64,000 nucleotides of DNA from Streptomyces sp. JJ66 (GTDB taxonomy: Bacteria; Actinomycetota; Actinomycetes; Streptomycetales; Streptomycetaceae). Location of the stretch: contig NZ_JAEVFI010000013.1 in NCBI RefSeq assembly GCF_019303495.1, positions 65,705-129,704 of the forward strand. Reading direction: 5' to 3'. The notes beneath the pieces are model-generated. The model worked only from the letters and a program-made list of their open reading frames with translations, was not told the origin of the DNA and did no database searches. Positions 1-8,035 of the stretch are shown here, in pieces. The first letter of the stretch is position 1, and every line of letters starts with the position of its first letter. Position numbers and translations under genes: made by a program.

Positions 1-840
1 CCGGACTACCCGCTGTGGTCGGCCTCGGTGTCCCTGTCCGGCGGGACGGCCGTGCACTACCGGTGTGACGAGCAGTCGGACTGGATGCCCGACCTCGCCG
101 ACATCGAGCGCAAGATCACCGACCGCACCAAGGCGCTGGTGATCATCAACCCGAACAACCCGACGGGCGCCGTCTACGACGTGGAGATGGTGCGCGCGCT
201 GACCGACATCGCGCGTCGGCACCAGCTCGTCGTCTGCTCGGACGAGATCTACGACAAGATCCTCTACGACGGCGCCGTGCACCACCCGACGGCCGCCGTC
301 GCCCCCGACCTGCTGACGCTCACCTTCAACGGCCTGTCCAAGGCGTACCGGGTCGCCGGGTACCGCAGCGGCTGGCTGGCGGTGTGCGGGCCGAAGGCGC
401 ACGCGCAGAACTACATCGAGGGCCTGACGATCCTGGCCAACATGCGGCTGTGCGCCAACATGCCCGCGCAGTACGCGGTGGCGACGGCGCTGGGCGGACG
501 CCAGTCGATCAATGACCTGGTACTGCCGGGCGGGCGGCTGCGCGAGCAGCGCGATGTCGCCTACGACCTGCTCACCCAGATCCCGGGCGTGACGTGCGTG
601 AAGCCCAAGGGCGCGCTGTACGCGTTCCCCCGGCTCGACCCGAACGTCTACAAGATCAAGGACGATCGGCAGCTGGTCCTCGATCTGCTGCGGTCGGAGA
701 AGATCATGATCGTGCACGGATCGGGCTTCAACTGGCCGGAGCCGGACCACTTCCGCGTCGTGACGCTGCCCCCGGCGCGGCAGCTCGCGGACGCCGTGCA
801 GCGCATCGGCACCTTCCTGGACGGCTACACCCAGCCCTGA
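1..840 (+). CDS. alaA: Alanine (glutamate-pyruvate) aminotransferase, AlaA-like, 5'-truncated
   Basis: This is a PLP-dependent fold-type I aminotransferase whose N-terminus lies left of the window; frame +1 is open from base 1. The visible 279 residues hold the NNPTGAVY segment, the SDEIYD strand and the PLP-lysine motif GLSKAYR followed by the arginine-rich RVAGYRSGW. The C-terminal half (IEGLTILANMRLCANMPAQYAV, then CVKPKGALYAFPRLDP and FNWPEPDHFR) resembles Escherichia coli AlaA (YfbQ) as I remember it, which makes alanine from pyruvate and glutamate in the cytoplasm. The subfamily is an inference; class I/II aminotransferase is certain. It ends 83 bases before the next gene, which probably has its own promoter. 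Confidence 0.85.
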   Translation, partial: PDYPLWSASVSLSGGTAVHYRCDEQSDWMPDLADIERKITDRTKALVIINPNNPTGAVYDVEMVRALTDIARRHQLVVCSDEIYDKILYDGAVHHPTAAVAPDLLTLTFNGLSKAYRVAGYRSGWLAVCGPKAHAQNYIEGLTILANMRLCANMPAQYAVATALGGRQSINDLVLPGGRLREQRDVAYDLLTQIPGVTCVKPKGALYAFPRLDPNVYKIKDDRQLVLDLLRSEKIMIVHGSGFNWPEPDHFRVVTLPPARQLADAVQRIGTFLDGYTQP

Positions 841-865
841 GCCAGCTGCATTCTGCATCGGCTAC

Positions 866-888
866 AACTTTAGACAGAGTCTAGAGTT
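866..888. promoter_or_regulatory. Palindromic operator candidate upstream of the 924 gene
   Basis: Arms AACTTTAGAC (866-875) and GTCTAGAGTT (879-888) are inverted repeats with one mismatch around AGA. The core TAGAC-AGA-GTCTA is perfect. It lies 36 bases before the start at 924 and overlaps a possible -10 (TAGGAT, 888-893), as a repressor site would. AT content is clearly above the surroundings. The regulator is unknown; the shape recalls Fur-family boxes, but that is a guess. Confidence 0.5.
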
Positions 889-923
889 AGGATGGTCTTC
901 TGAACCCGCCAGGAGGCCCCTCC

Positions 924-1328
924 ATGTACGAACCGATCCGGAGCAAGTCGGTCCACTCCCTGGCCGAGGACGGCGCCGATCCCTACCCGCACCGCTCCCG
1001 CGAAGAGGAGCTGGACATCCGGCTCGCCGGGCATCTCACCGCCCTGCTGACCGTCACCGACGAGCTGCGCGTGCTCACCGCCAGCCCGGAGCTGGACGCG
1101 GCGGCTGACGGGCTGGTCGCGCAGATCGCGCGGCTGCGGGGCGCCGAGCCGCTGCGGGCTGAACCGAGCGCGCGCTCGGCGGGCGCCGAGCGGGTGGAGG
1201 CCCTGCACCGGCGGGCGCACACCCTGGCGGGCAACGCGCTGGTGGTCGCTACGGCCCGCGAGGACGCGGCGGGCGAGGCGCTGGCCGCCGCCCGGATGGA
1301 CGCCCACGCCGCCGCGCTGGGGCTGTAG
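924..1328 (+). CDS. Small Ala-rich hypothetical protein (134 aa)
   Basis: I do not recognise a named family. The ATG at 924 follows a strong ribosome site (CAGGAGG about 8 bases upstream), which fixes the start. The product is about 134 residues, Ala/Arg/Leu/Glu-rich and apparently all alpha-helical, with helices around residues 30-55 and 80-134 and no signal peptide or membrane segment. A palindromic operator candidate sits just upstream, so it may be a regulated single-gene unit. It converges on pckG, with a strong shared terminator between them. Codon bias (high GC3) supports real coding. Confidence 0.7.
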   Translation: MYEPIRSKSVHSLAEDGADPYPHRSREEELDIRLAGHLTALLTVTDELRVLTASPELDAAADGLVAQIARLRGAEPLRAEPSARSAGAERVEALHRRAHTLAGNALVVATAREDAAGEALAAARMDAHAAALGL

Positions 1329-1416
1329 GAGCCACGCGACGGCAGACGCCGGACGGCCCGCACGCGACGGCGAGTCCGCGACGGCGATTCGGACGGCCCG
1401 CCCACCGCAGGGCCGC

Positions 1417-1458
1417 ACCGCAGGGGCCAGACGCCCGCACGCGTCCGGCCCCTGCGGT
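1417..1458. terminator. Bidirectional hairpin between the 924 gene and pckG
   Basis: ACCGCAGGGGCC (1417-1428) pairs perfectly with GGCCCCTGCGGT (1447-1458) across an 18-base loop. It lies in the convergent gap just before the pckG stop, so it can end both transcripts. There is no U tract, as is common in Streptomyces. Confidence 0.75.
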
Positions 1459-1467
1459 GTGCTCCGG

Positions 1468-3294
1468 TCAGCCCAGGCGGGCCACCAGCGTGCGGTACTC
1501 GTCCCACAGCTCCTTCGGCGTGTGGTCACCGAAGGTGTTCAGGTGCTCGGGGACCAACGCGGCCTCCTCACGCCAGACGTCCTGGTCCACCGTGAGGAGG
1601 AACTCCAGGTCGGCCTCGGACAGGTCCAGCCCGTCGGTGTCGAGCGCGGACTTCGCCGGCACGGTGCCGATCGGCGTCTCCACGCCCTCGGCCTCACCGT
1701 TCAGCCGACCGACGATCCACTTCAGCACGCGGCTGTTCTCGCCGAACCCGGGCCAGACGAACGCGCCCTTGTCGTTCTTGCGGAACCAGTTGACGTAGTA
1801 GATCTTCGGCAGCTTCGCCGGGTCCGGAGCGTTCTGGCCGACCTTGATCCAGTGGGCCATGTAGTCGCCCATGTTGTAGCCGCAGAAGGGCAGCATGGCG
1901 AACGGGTCGCGGCGCAGCTCGCCGACCGCGCCCTCGGCCGCCGCCGTCTTCTCCGAGGCCACGTTGGCGCCGAGGAAAACGCCGTGCTGCCAGTCGCGCG
2001 ACTCGGTCACCAGCGGGACGGCCGAGGCGCGGCGGCCACCGAACAGGATCGCGGAGATCGGCACCCCCTTGGGGTCCTCCCACTCCGGGGCGATGGTCGG
2101 ACACTGGGCGGCCGGGACGGCGAAGCGGGCGTTGGGGTGGGCGGCCGGAGTGCCGGAATCCGGCGTCCAGTCGTTGCCCTTCCAGTCGGTGAGGTGGGCG
2201 GGCTGCTCCTCGGTCATGCCCTCCCACCACACGTCGTTGTCGTCGGTGAGGGCGACGTTGGTGAAGACGGTGTTGCCCCACAGCGTCTTCATCGCGTTGG
2301 CGTTGGTGTGCTCACCGGTGCCGGGCGCGACGCCGAAGAACCCGGCCTCGGGGTTGATGGCGTACAGACGGCCGTCGTCGCCGAAGCGCATCCAGGCGAT
2401 GTCGTCGCCGATGGTCTCGACCGTCCAGCCCGGAATGGTCGGCTCCAGCATGGCCAGGTTGGTCTTGCCGCAGGCGGAGGGGAAGGCGGCGGCGATGTAC
2501 TTGGCCGCACCCTTCGGCGGCGTCAGCTTCAGCACCAGCATGTGCTCGGCCAGCCAGCCCTCGTCACGCGCCATGACGGAGGCGATGCGCAGCGCGTAGC
2601 ACTTCTTGCCCAGCAGCGCGTTGCCGCCGTAGCCGGAGCCGAAGGACCAGATCTCGCGGTCCTCGGGGAAGTGGGAGATCCACTTCTCGTCGTTGCACGG
2701 CCACGGCACGTCTGCCTCCCCCTCGGCGAGCGGGGCGCCGAGGGTGTGTACGGCCTTCACGAAGAAGCCGTCCGTGCCCAGCTCGTCCAGCACGGCCTGG
2801 CCCATGCGGGTCATCGTGCGCATGGAGACGGCGACGTAGGCCGAGTCGGTGATCTCCACACCGAGCGCCGACAGCGGCGAGCCCAGCGGGCCCATGCAGA
2901 ACGGGACGACGTACATCGTGCGGCCGCGCATCGAGCCACGGAAGATGCCCTGCTCGCCGGCGAAGATCGCGCGCATCTCGGCCGGGTCTTTCCAGTTGTT
3001 CGTCGGCCCCGCGTCCTCTTCCTGGGCGGAGCAAATGAACGTGCGGGACTCCACCCGGGCGACGTCGCGCGGGTCGGAGGCGGCGTAGTAGGAGTGGGGG
3101 CGCTTGACCGGGTCGAGCTTGGTGAAGGTGCCCTTCTCGACGAGCTCCTCGCACAGGCGCTCGTACTCGGCCTCCGACCCGTCGCACCACACGACGCGGT
3201 CGGGCTGGGTGAGGGCAGCGATCTCGTCAACCCAGGCAACCAGTTCGCGGTGCTGGGTGGGGGCTTGGGTGGGAGCCGCAGTACTGCGCGCCAC
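1468..3294 (-). CDS. pckG: Phosphoenolpyruvate carboxykinase (GTP)
   Basis: Cytoplasmic enzyme that converts oxaloacetate and GTP to PEP, GDP and CO2, the first committed step of gluconeogenesis and a TCA-cycle exit. The 608-residue length is normal for the GTP class. Visible signatures are the substrate loop [12 protein letters not shown], the Mn-binding region [14 protein letters not shown], the P-loop [14 protein letters not shown], the metal-binding GDDIAWMRF just after it, and the FGGRRAS nucleotide loop. The start is GTG with GGAG five bases upstream. Its 5' leader contains a 30-base near-perfect palindrome (3329-3358). It is transcribed toward the 924 gene, with a shared terminator. 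Confidence 0.97.
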   Translation of the reverse strand: MARSTAAPTQAPTQHRELVAWVDEIAALTQPDRVVWCDGSEAEYERLCEELVEKGTFTKLDPVKRPHSYYAASDPRDVARVESRTFICSAQEEDAGPTNNWKDPAEMRAIFAGEQGIFRGSMRGRTMYVVPFCMGPLGSPLSALGVEITDSAYVAVSMRTMTRMGQAVLDELGTDGFFVKAVHTLGAPLAEGEADVPWPCNDEKWISHFPEDREIWSFGSGYGGNALLGKKCYALRIASVMARDEGWLAEHMLVLKLTPPKGAAKYIAAAFPSACGKTNLAMLEPTIPGWTVETIGDDIAWMRFGDDGRLYAINPEAGFFGVAPGTGEHTNANAMKTLWGNTVFTNVALTDDNDVWWEGMTEEQPAHLTDWKGNDWTPDSGTPAAHPNARFAVPAAQCPTIAPEWEDPKGVPISAILFGGRRASAVPLVTESRDWQHGVFLGANVASEKTAAAEGAVGELRRDPFAMLPFCGYNMGDYMAHWIKVGQNAPDPAKLPKIYYVNWFRKNDKGAFVWPGFGENSRVLKWIVGRLNGEAEGVETPIGTVPAKSALDTDGLDLSEADLEFLLTVDQDVWREEAALVPEHLNTFGDHTPKELWDEYRTLVARLG

Positions 3295-3328
3295 AATCGC
3301 TCCAGGATGATGAGGGTGAGGGTGTGTG

Positions 3329-3358
3329 GCCGCTGGTCGGAGCGCTCCGGCCAGCGGC
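3329..3358. promoter_or_regulatory. 30-bp palindrome in the pckG upstream region
   Basis: GCCGCTGGTCGGAGC (3329-3343) and GCTCCGGCCAGCGGC (3344-3358) are inverted repeats with a single mismatch that is a G-U pair in RNA. The element is 35 bases upstream of the pckG start codon. It could be an operator, a leader hairpin, or a terminator reading rightward (TTTGTG follows). Which one cannot be decided from sequence alone. Confidence 0.45.
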
Positions 3359-3573
3359 TTTGTGCTGCTCTGTGCTGCGGCCCCGTGGGGGCTGCGACCC
3401 GGACGCTGCGGCGATGCTCATCCGGTGTCGGCCACGCTCATCTGATCATGTCGCCACCGCTCTTATGTGTCCAGGGGGCCAACAGGTGAGCATCGCCACT
3501 CCATAGGTAGCACGGAGTACACCGCAGAGCAGGGTGATAAACCCCCCTCCTTCACCTGTCTTCTCCCCGGATG

Positions 3574-3594
3574 CCCTGTCCCTTCGGGGCGGGG
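3574..3594. repeat. Right-end-like hairpin upstream of tnpB
   Basis: CCCTGTCCC (3574-3582) pairs with GGGGCGGGG (3586-3594), with two G-U pairs in RNA and a TTC loop, and is followed by AGGAAT. The form (G-rich right arm, then AGGA-T) matches the hairpin plus AGGATTCAA found after tnpB at 4928-4958. It may be an older element's right end or a part of the left end. Confidence 0.4.
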
Positions 3595-3671
3595 AGGAAT
3601 GGGTCTGTGGCCCGGGGCCGCGAAGTGGCGGGGTTCTCTTCGCATAGGTTCTTGCCTGTCTTCCGTTGTCA

Positions 3672-4919
3672 ATGGCGGCTGTTAGCTTCCCGACCATGAG
3701 GACGACAGTGGGGGCCGGGCGGGGTGGTGGGCATGCCCGGTATACCTACCGGCTGCGGGTGTCGTCGGCTGCCCGCGCGGGTCTGCTGGCGGAGTGGGCG
3801 CGCTGTCGGTGGGTGTGGAATGAGTGTGTGGCCGTTTCCCGCCGGGTTCACGCCGCGAACCAGGCGGCAGACGAGACAAGGACGTGCGGCCCGGCGCGGT
3901 TGGATCGGATGCTGACGGGGGCTCGTGGGGTGATGGGGTGGCTGCGGGCGGGGGCTTCGGTGCCGCAGCAGCAGACCATCCGTGACTTCGCCGCCTCCCG
4001 CGCCAGGGCTGTCAAGGACATCCAGGCGAAGCTGCCGCGTGGGCGGCGGGCGGGGATGCCCCGGATCAAGCGCAAGCGGGCGGCGCTGCCCACGCTGAAC
4101 TACACCCGGCGCGGCTTCCGGCTCAAAGACGGCCGCCTGCACCTCGCGGGCGGCATCGTGCTGACGGTGGTGTGGTCCCGCGCTCTGCCGGCCGACCCGA
4201 GCAGTGTGCGGGTGTACCAGGACAGTCTGGGGCACTGGTACGCCTCGTTCGTCCTGGCCACCGAGTCCCAGCCGCTCCCGTCCACGGGGCGGGTGCTGGG
4301 GGTGGACTGGGGGGTGAAGGAGATCGCTACCACCACTTCCGACGCTCACGATCTTCCCCACCCGCAGTATGGCAAGAACGTTGCGCGGCGTCTGGCTCGC
4401 TATCAGCGGATGATGGCCCGCCGTAAGCCCGCGCGGGGGCAGGCCGCGTCGAGGGGCTACCGGCGGGCGCGGCGGCAGGCTGCGAAGGTGCACAAGAAGG
4501 CCGTGCGGCAGCGGCAGGACACCGGCCGCAAGTGGGCTAAGTCCGTGGTCCGGGATCATGACGCGATCGCGGTGGAGGACTTCCGGCCCAGGTTCCTGGC
4601 GAAGTCCACTTTGGCGCGCAAGGCCGCTGACGCGGCGATCGCCGCCACGAAGACGGCCCTGATTGAGATGGGCCGCAGGCACGGGCGGGATGTGTGTCTG
4701 GTGCATCCCGCGCACACCACGATGGACTGCGGATCGTGCGGAGCGAGAACCAAGCACGCACTCCCGCTGTCCGAACGTACCTACACCTGCACCGCGTGCG
4801 GAGCTGTCTCGCCCAGGGACAAGAACTCCGCGCGGGTGATGCTGGTCCGGGCTGGTCTCAACCCGGCTGGTGCCGAGGGCGCAAGACCTGCGGGAGCGCC
4901 GCTCCCGCAGGCAGCCTGA
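3672..4919 (+). CDS. tnpB: TnpB RNA-guided nuclease, IS200/IS605-type OrfB
   Basis: About 415 residues. The N-terminal OrfB domain carries the RLRVSS...CRWVWNECV pattern. The split RuvC triad is complete: Asp in GVDWGVKE (near 212), Glu in AVEDF (near 302) and Asp in RDKNSARVM (near 383). A four-cysteine zinc ribbon (CGSCG and CTACG, cysteines near 353, 356, 373 and 376) sits before the last Asp. Known TnpB proteins are omega-RNA-guided DNA nucleases that help retain the transposon. No TnpA transposase is adjacent, so movement would need one in trans. No clear ribosome site marks the start: TTG 3666, ATG 3672 and ATG 3696 are all possible. All catalytic residues are present, so it is probably functional. 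The reading frame is intact. Confidence 0.92.
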   Translation: MAAVSFPTMRTTVGAGRGGGHARYTYRLRVSSAARAGLLAEWARCRWVWNECVAVSRRVHAANQAADETRTCGPARLDRMLTGARGVMGWLRAGASVPQQQTIRDFAASRARAVKDIQAKLPRGRRAGMPRIKRKRAALPTLNYTRRGFRLKDGRLHLAGGIVLTVVWSRALPADPSSVRVYQDSLGHWYASFVLATESQPLPSTGRVLGVDWGVKEIATTTSDAHDLPHPQYGKNVARRLARYQRMMARRKPARGQAASRGYRRARRQAAKVHKKAVRQRQDTGRKWAKSVVRDHDAIAVEDFRPRFLAKSTLARKAADAAIAATKTALIEMGRRHGRDVCLVHPAHTTMDCGSCGARTKHALPLSERTYTCTACGAVSPRDKNSARVMLVRAGLNPAGAEGARPAGAPLPQAA

Positions 4920-4958
4920 GCCAGAAATCCCCACCCCTACAGGGAGGGGAGGATTCAA
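4920..4958 (+). mobile_element. Right end of the TnpB element / omega-RNA 3' scaffold
   Basis: Just after the tnpB stop lies TCCCC-A-CCC / GGG-A-GGGGA (4928-4950, loop CTACA) followed by GGATTCAA ending at 4958. This hairpin plus AGGATTCAA tail is typical of IS605-family right ends and of the 3' part of the guide RNA. If so, bases from 4959 (TTACGGGGTCGTAGG) would be the guide. The exact boundary is inferred, not proven. Confidence 0.65.
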
Positions 4959-4986
4959 TTACGGGGTCGTAGGTACCCTGATCGGC

Positions 4987-5961
4987 ATGACTGCCGCCGC
5001 GTTGCCTGACCCCGCGCCGTCCCCCCGCCGGGCGGCCGACGCTGACGCGCCGTCCCGTTCGGCGTCGGTGCCCCGGGCGCGTCCCGCGCCGACTCCAGCC
5101 ACCACCGGGTCCGCCTCCGCTCCGGCCGCCTCCGCGTCGGCTGAGGCTGCTCCGGCTCAGGCCGCCCCGGGGGTGACGGGCTCGGGGGAGCCCCGCTCGG
5201 GGAGGACGGCTCCGGCTCCGGCGCCGTCAAGTGCGGGCGCGGACGGGTCGGTCGCCGGTCCGCCGCCCGTCGGACCACCCGCGGACCTCGGACCCGGCAG
5301 CGAGTCGCCGCCCGCCGCGCCGCCGCCGATCAAACCCCGCCTGCGCGGCTGGCTGCACGCCGGGATGTTCCCCGCCGTGCTCGCCTCCGGCATCTTCCTC
5401 ACCGCGCTCGCCGACTCCACCCGGGGCCGCATAGCCTGCGCCGTCTACACGCTGACGGCCTGCCTGCTCTTCGGCGTCAGCGCGCTCTACCACCGTGGCG
5501 ACTGGAGCCCACGGGTCGGCGCGGTGCTGCGTCGGCTCGACCACGCCAACATCTTCCTGATCATCGCGGGCACCTACACGCCCCTGACGATCCTGCTGCT
5601 CGACGATGGCCGAGGCGACCTGCTGCTGTGGGGCATCTGGGCCGCGGCGGCGCTCGGCATCGCGTTCCGCGTGCTGTGGGTCGGCGCGCCCCGCTGGCTG
5701 TACACCCCGTGCTACCTCGCCATGGGGTGGGCCGCGGTGTTCTTCCTCCCCGACTTCCTGCGCACCGGCGGCATCGCGGTGCTGGTCCTGGTGATCGTCG
5801 GCGGCCTGCTCTACAGCGCGGGCGGGGTCATCTACGGCATCAAACGGCCGAACCCCTCACCGCGCTGGTTCGGCTTCCATGAGGTGTTCCACTCGTTCAC
5901 GCTGGCCGCGTTCGTCGTCCACTACGTCGGCATCTCGCTGGTGGCGTACCAGCACGGGTGA
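4987..5961 (+). CDS. Hemolysin III family / TrhA-like membrane protein
   Basis: PAQR-superfamily integral membrane protein of about 324 residues. The first ~110 residues are a Pro/Ala/Ser-rich disordered extension unusual for the family. The core then shows seven hydrophobic segments with the conserved motifs SALYHRGDWS, RRLDHANIFLIIAGTYTP and FGFHEVFHSFTLAAFVVHY, whose Asp and His residues bind zinc in PAQR proteins. Bacterial members are linked to membrane-lipid homeostasis (TrhA); haemolysis is historical and not implied. The ATG at 4987 is 29 bases after the TnpB right end, so the insertion lies inside or next to this gene's promoter. A farther in-frame start would fall in tnpB and is not credible. 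Confidence 0.9.
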   Translation: MTAAALPDPAPSPRRAADADAPSRSASVPRARPAPTPATTGSASAPAASASAEAAPAQAAPGVTGSGEPRSGRTAPAPAPSSAGADGSVAGPPPVGPPADLGPGSESPPAAPPPIKPRLRGWLHAGMFPAVLASGIFLTALADSTRGRIACAVYTLTACLLFGVSALYHRGDWSPRVGAVLRRLDHANIFLIIAGTYTPLTILLLDDGRGDLLLWGIWAAAALGIAFRVLWVGAPRWLYTPCYLAMGWAAVFFLPDFLRTGGIAVLVLVIVGGLLYSAGGVIYGIKRPNPSPRWFGFHEVFHSFTLAAFVVHYVGISLVAYQHG

Positions 5962-6061
5962 TCCCTCCGCCCACCGGGCCGGGGCCACCCGTGCCCGCTG
6001 GGGGCAGAAGCCCCGCCTCGCCCAAGCCCGCGCCGCCCAAGGCCGTCAGAAGCCCGCCTCG

Positions 6062-7363
6062 TCAGAAGAACGTGCGGATGTAGTCCGTCACCGTGCCGTC
6101 CGGCTCGGCGAGGGGGATGAGCTGCCAGCGGTCGAAGACCGCGCAGGGGTGGGAAAGCCCCAGGCCCACCCAGTCCCCGACGGCCAGCTCCGCGCCGTCC
6201 GCGACGGACAGCCACGCGTGCTGATCGGACAAACGTGTCACCGCGAGCCCGTCGGCGGGGCGTACCGCGCCGGTGTCGAGCGAGCGGATCAGCTTCGGCA
6301 CCGGCAGGTGCAGGTCCTGCGGGGCGTCCCGCTTGCCCGCGTTGAGGAACGCCTGCCCGGGCTCGGGCCGGGAGACGACCTGCGCCCACAGGGTGAAGGC
6401 CGCGCGCAGCCCACCCTCGTCCGGCACCCGGTTGAACGGCGTGAGCCGCGCGTACTGCACGTCGTCGTGGGAGACGTACGCCCCGGAGCGCAGCAGCTTC
6501 AGCGCCGACGCCGACAGCGGCTGGCCGAACTCCTCCAGGACGCCGGTGACCGCGTCGAACCACGCGCTGCCGCCCGCGCTGACGATCACCTCCTCCAGCC
6601 CGGCGAACAGGCCCGCCTCATCCAGGGCCTCGGCCAGTGAGGTGAGGCGGTGCGTCCACGCCGTCACCCGCTCCGTGGACGGCTCGGGCATGTCGGCCTC
6701 GTAGCCCGCGACCCCGGCGAGCCGCAGCACCGGGGACGCCGCCACCGCCCGTGCCACCGCGACACACTCCTCCTGCGACCGGGCCCCGGTGCGCGACCCC
6801 GGCCCGGCACCCAGCTCGACGCACACCTCCACCGGGCGGGACGCACCGGCCAGCGCCGCGTCCATCAGCGCCACGCCGCGTACCGAGTCGGCGTAGCAGA
6901 CGAGGCGGAAACCGGGGTCGGCGGCCAGCGCGGCGGCCACCCACCGCAGGGCCGCCGCGTCCACCAGCTCGTTGGCCAGAAACACCCGGCGCACGCCGAA
7001 CGCGTGGCAGACGCGGGCCTGGGCGACGGTGGCGGCCGTGATGCCCCACGCACCGCGTGTCAGCTGACGGGCGAACAGCTGCGGAGCCATTGACGTCTTG
7101 CCATGCGGCGCGAACGCCAGCCCATGCCGGCCGGTGTACCGCTCCAACGCGGTCAGATTGTGTTCCAGCGCCTCCGCGGACAGCGCGAGCACCGGCGTAC
7201 TGAAACCCCCACCAAACAGCTCGCGCCGCTGCCGGGCAAGTTCCACCACCGTCAGCCCCTCGGCATCGGGCGGCAACCCCTTGAAGCGGTGGTCGATCCT
7301 TTCCTCCTGGAGCCCCTTCCAGGCCGCGTTCAGGTCCTCTCCCCGCCTCGTACCGTCTTGCAC
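6062..7363 (-). CDS. D-serine dehydratase-like / amino-acid deaminase (PLP, alanine racemase fold)
   Basis: About 433 residues with an N-terminal alanine-racemase-type TIM barrel and a C-terminal D-serine-dehydratase-like domain. The PLP lysine is in APHGKTSMAP (near 90), and the C-terminal HPC of LSHPCAVFDRW supplies the His and Cys that bind zinc in the eukaryotic DSD1 family. Family members act on D-serine, D-threonine or related hydroxy amino acids; the substrate cannot be read from sequence. Start choice: AGGAGG is only 2 bases before ATG 7369 but 8 bases before GTG 7363, so GTG is favoured. It stands alone, convergent with the hemolysin III gene. Confidence 0.85.
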   Translation of the reverse strand: MQDGTRRGEDLNAAWKGLQEERIDHRFKGLPPDAEGLTVVELARQRRELFGGGFSTPVLALSAEALEHNLTALERYTGRHGLAFAPHGKTSMAPQLFARQLTRGAWGITAATVAQARVCHAFGVRRVFLANELVDAAALRWVAAALAADPGFRLVCYADSVRGVALMDAALAGASRPVEVCVELGAGPGSRTGARSQEECVAVARAVAASPVLRLAGVAGYEADMPEPSTERVTAWTHRLTSLAEALDEAGLFAGLEEVIVSAGGSAWFDAVTGVLEEFGQPLSASALKLLRSGAYVSHDDVQYARLTPFNRVPDEGGLRAAFTLWAQVVSRPEPGQAFLNAGKRDAPQDLHLPVPKLIRSLDTGAVRPADGLAVTRLSDQHAWLSVADGAELAVGDWVGLGLSHPCAVFDRWQLIPLAEPDGTVTDYIRTFF

Positions 7364-7529
7364 GCGCATCCCCTCCTGTTGCCCGCCCGGCGGGCCTCGC
7401 TTCAGCCCAGGGCGCAGAACTCACGCCCCCACAGCCTCCGGCCACCGGGTAAACTCCCGCGCGCCTCGTGCGGTTGCCCTCGGCGCCCCGGTTACCACCG
7501 TGCCCGTGAGTAGGCTCGTACGAAGCAAC

Positions 7530-7559
7530 ACCCGCTGCTGGACCAGACCAGCAGCGGGT
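7530..7559. terminator. 12-bp hairpin before the WXG operon
   Basis: ACCCGCTGCTGG (7530-7541) pairs perfectly with CCAGCAGCGGGT (7548-7559) around a 6-base loop. It lies 32 bases before the first gene of the low-GC operon. It could be a leader attenuator or an insulator between the divergent units. Confidence 0.55.
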
Positions 7560-7591
7560 CACACCAAGGCCACACCGTGGGGGGACAACCT

Positions 7592-8035
7592 GTGTCGTTT
7601 GACGAAGAGTGGGCGCAGCTCGTGGCAGCTGCTGCGGAGAGACAGCGCACACGAACTCAGTTGAACAGTGTCGCGGCTCCTGCCGCAAGCAGCGCGCCGC
7701 AGGGCGATCTGTCGGTGGCCAGCGAGGACCTTGCGGCGATTGGCGACGAGGCGTTTGACCTCTACCAGCGACTGAACCAGGACGGCGACCATGCCCAGTC
7801 GTCCACCTACAAGGCTGGGCGTGACCTCAAACGTGACTTCGAGCTCGGCGTGGCGCTGGAAACCGTTGCGGACAAATGGAAGTCCCAGGTAGACACTCTG
7901 CTGCAAGCGTGCGGTCACATCTCCAACCATCTCGATTACACCAAAAAGGCGCATGCCGACGACGAGCATCACATCGGCACCACCTTCAGTGTGATCGAGC
8001 TGTACGTGGGTTTTGACGAGAGGACTCAGTCGTAA
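7592..8035 (+). CDS. WXG100-like small secreted-type protein (147 aa)
   Basis: First gene of a three-gene operon. GTG 7592 is preceded by GGGGGGA at good spacing, better than the in-frame GTG at 7577. The product is helical and hydrophilic, with no signal peptide, and ends in a segment containing YVGFD, which fits the YxxxD/E type VII secretion signal. A helix-turn-helix hairpin similar in size to WXG100 proteins spans about residues 40-125 (KAGRDLKRDFELGVALETVADKWKSQVDTLLQ). Its stop overlaps the start of the next gene (TAATG), so translation is coupled. I infer it is a partner or chaperone of the 761-residue protein. GC is lower than in the flanks. Confidence 0.7.
   Translation: MSFDEEWAQLVAAAAERQRTRTQLNSVAAPAASSAPQGDLSVASEDLAAIGDEAFDLYQRLNQDGDHAQSSTYKAGRDLKRDFELGVALETVADKWKSQVDTLLQACGHISNHLDYTKKAHADDEHHIGTTFSVIELYVGFDERTQS

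Larger units (their letters stand above)
3295..3671. other. Intergenic region pckG-tnpB
   Basis: No gene with coding bias is seen in these 377 bases. The part next to pckG holds its promoter/leader and the 30-bp palindrome. The part next to tnpB must contain the left end of the transposable unit, but I cannot place that boundary. A hairpin at 3574-3594 followed by AGGAAT resembles the right-end hairpin downstream of tnpB. Confidence 0.5.

Noticed and set aside
1459..3489. 676-codon open frame antisense to pckG
   Set aside because: pckG is certain and the antisense frame has the composition expected from the opposite strand of GC3-biased DNA; it has no recognisable domain.
5962..6061. Terminator between the hemolysin III and deaminase genes
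   Set aside because: The gap is GC-rich, but I found no stable inverted repeat that would stand out from the background.
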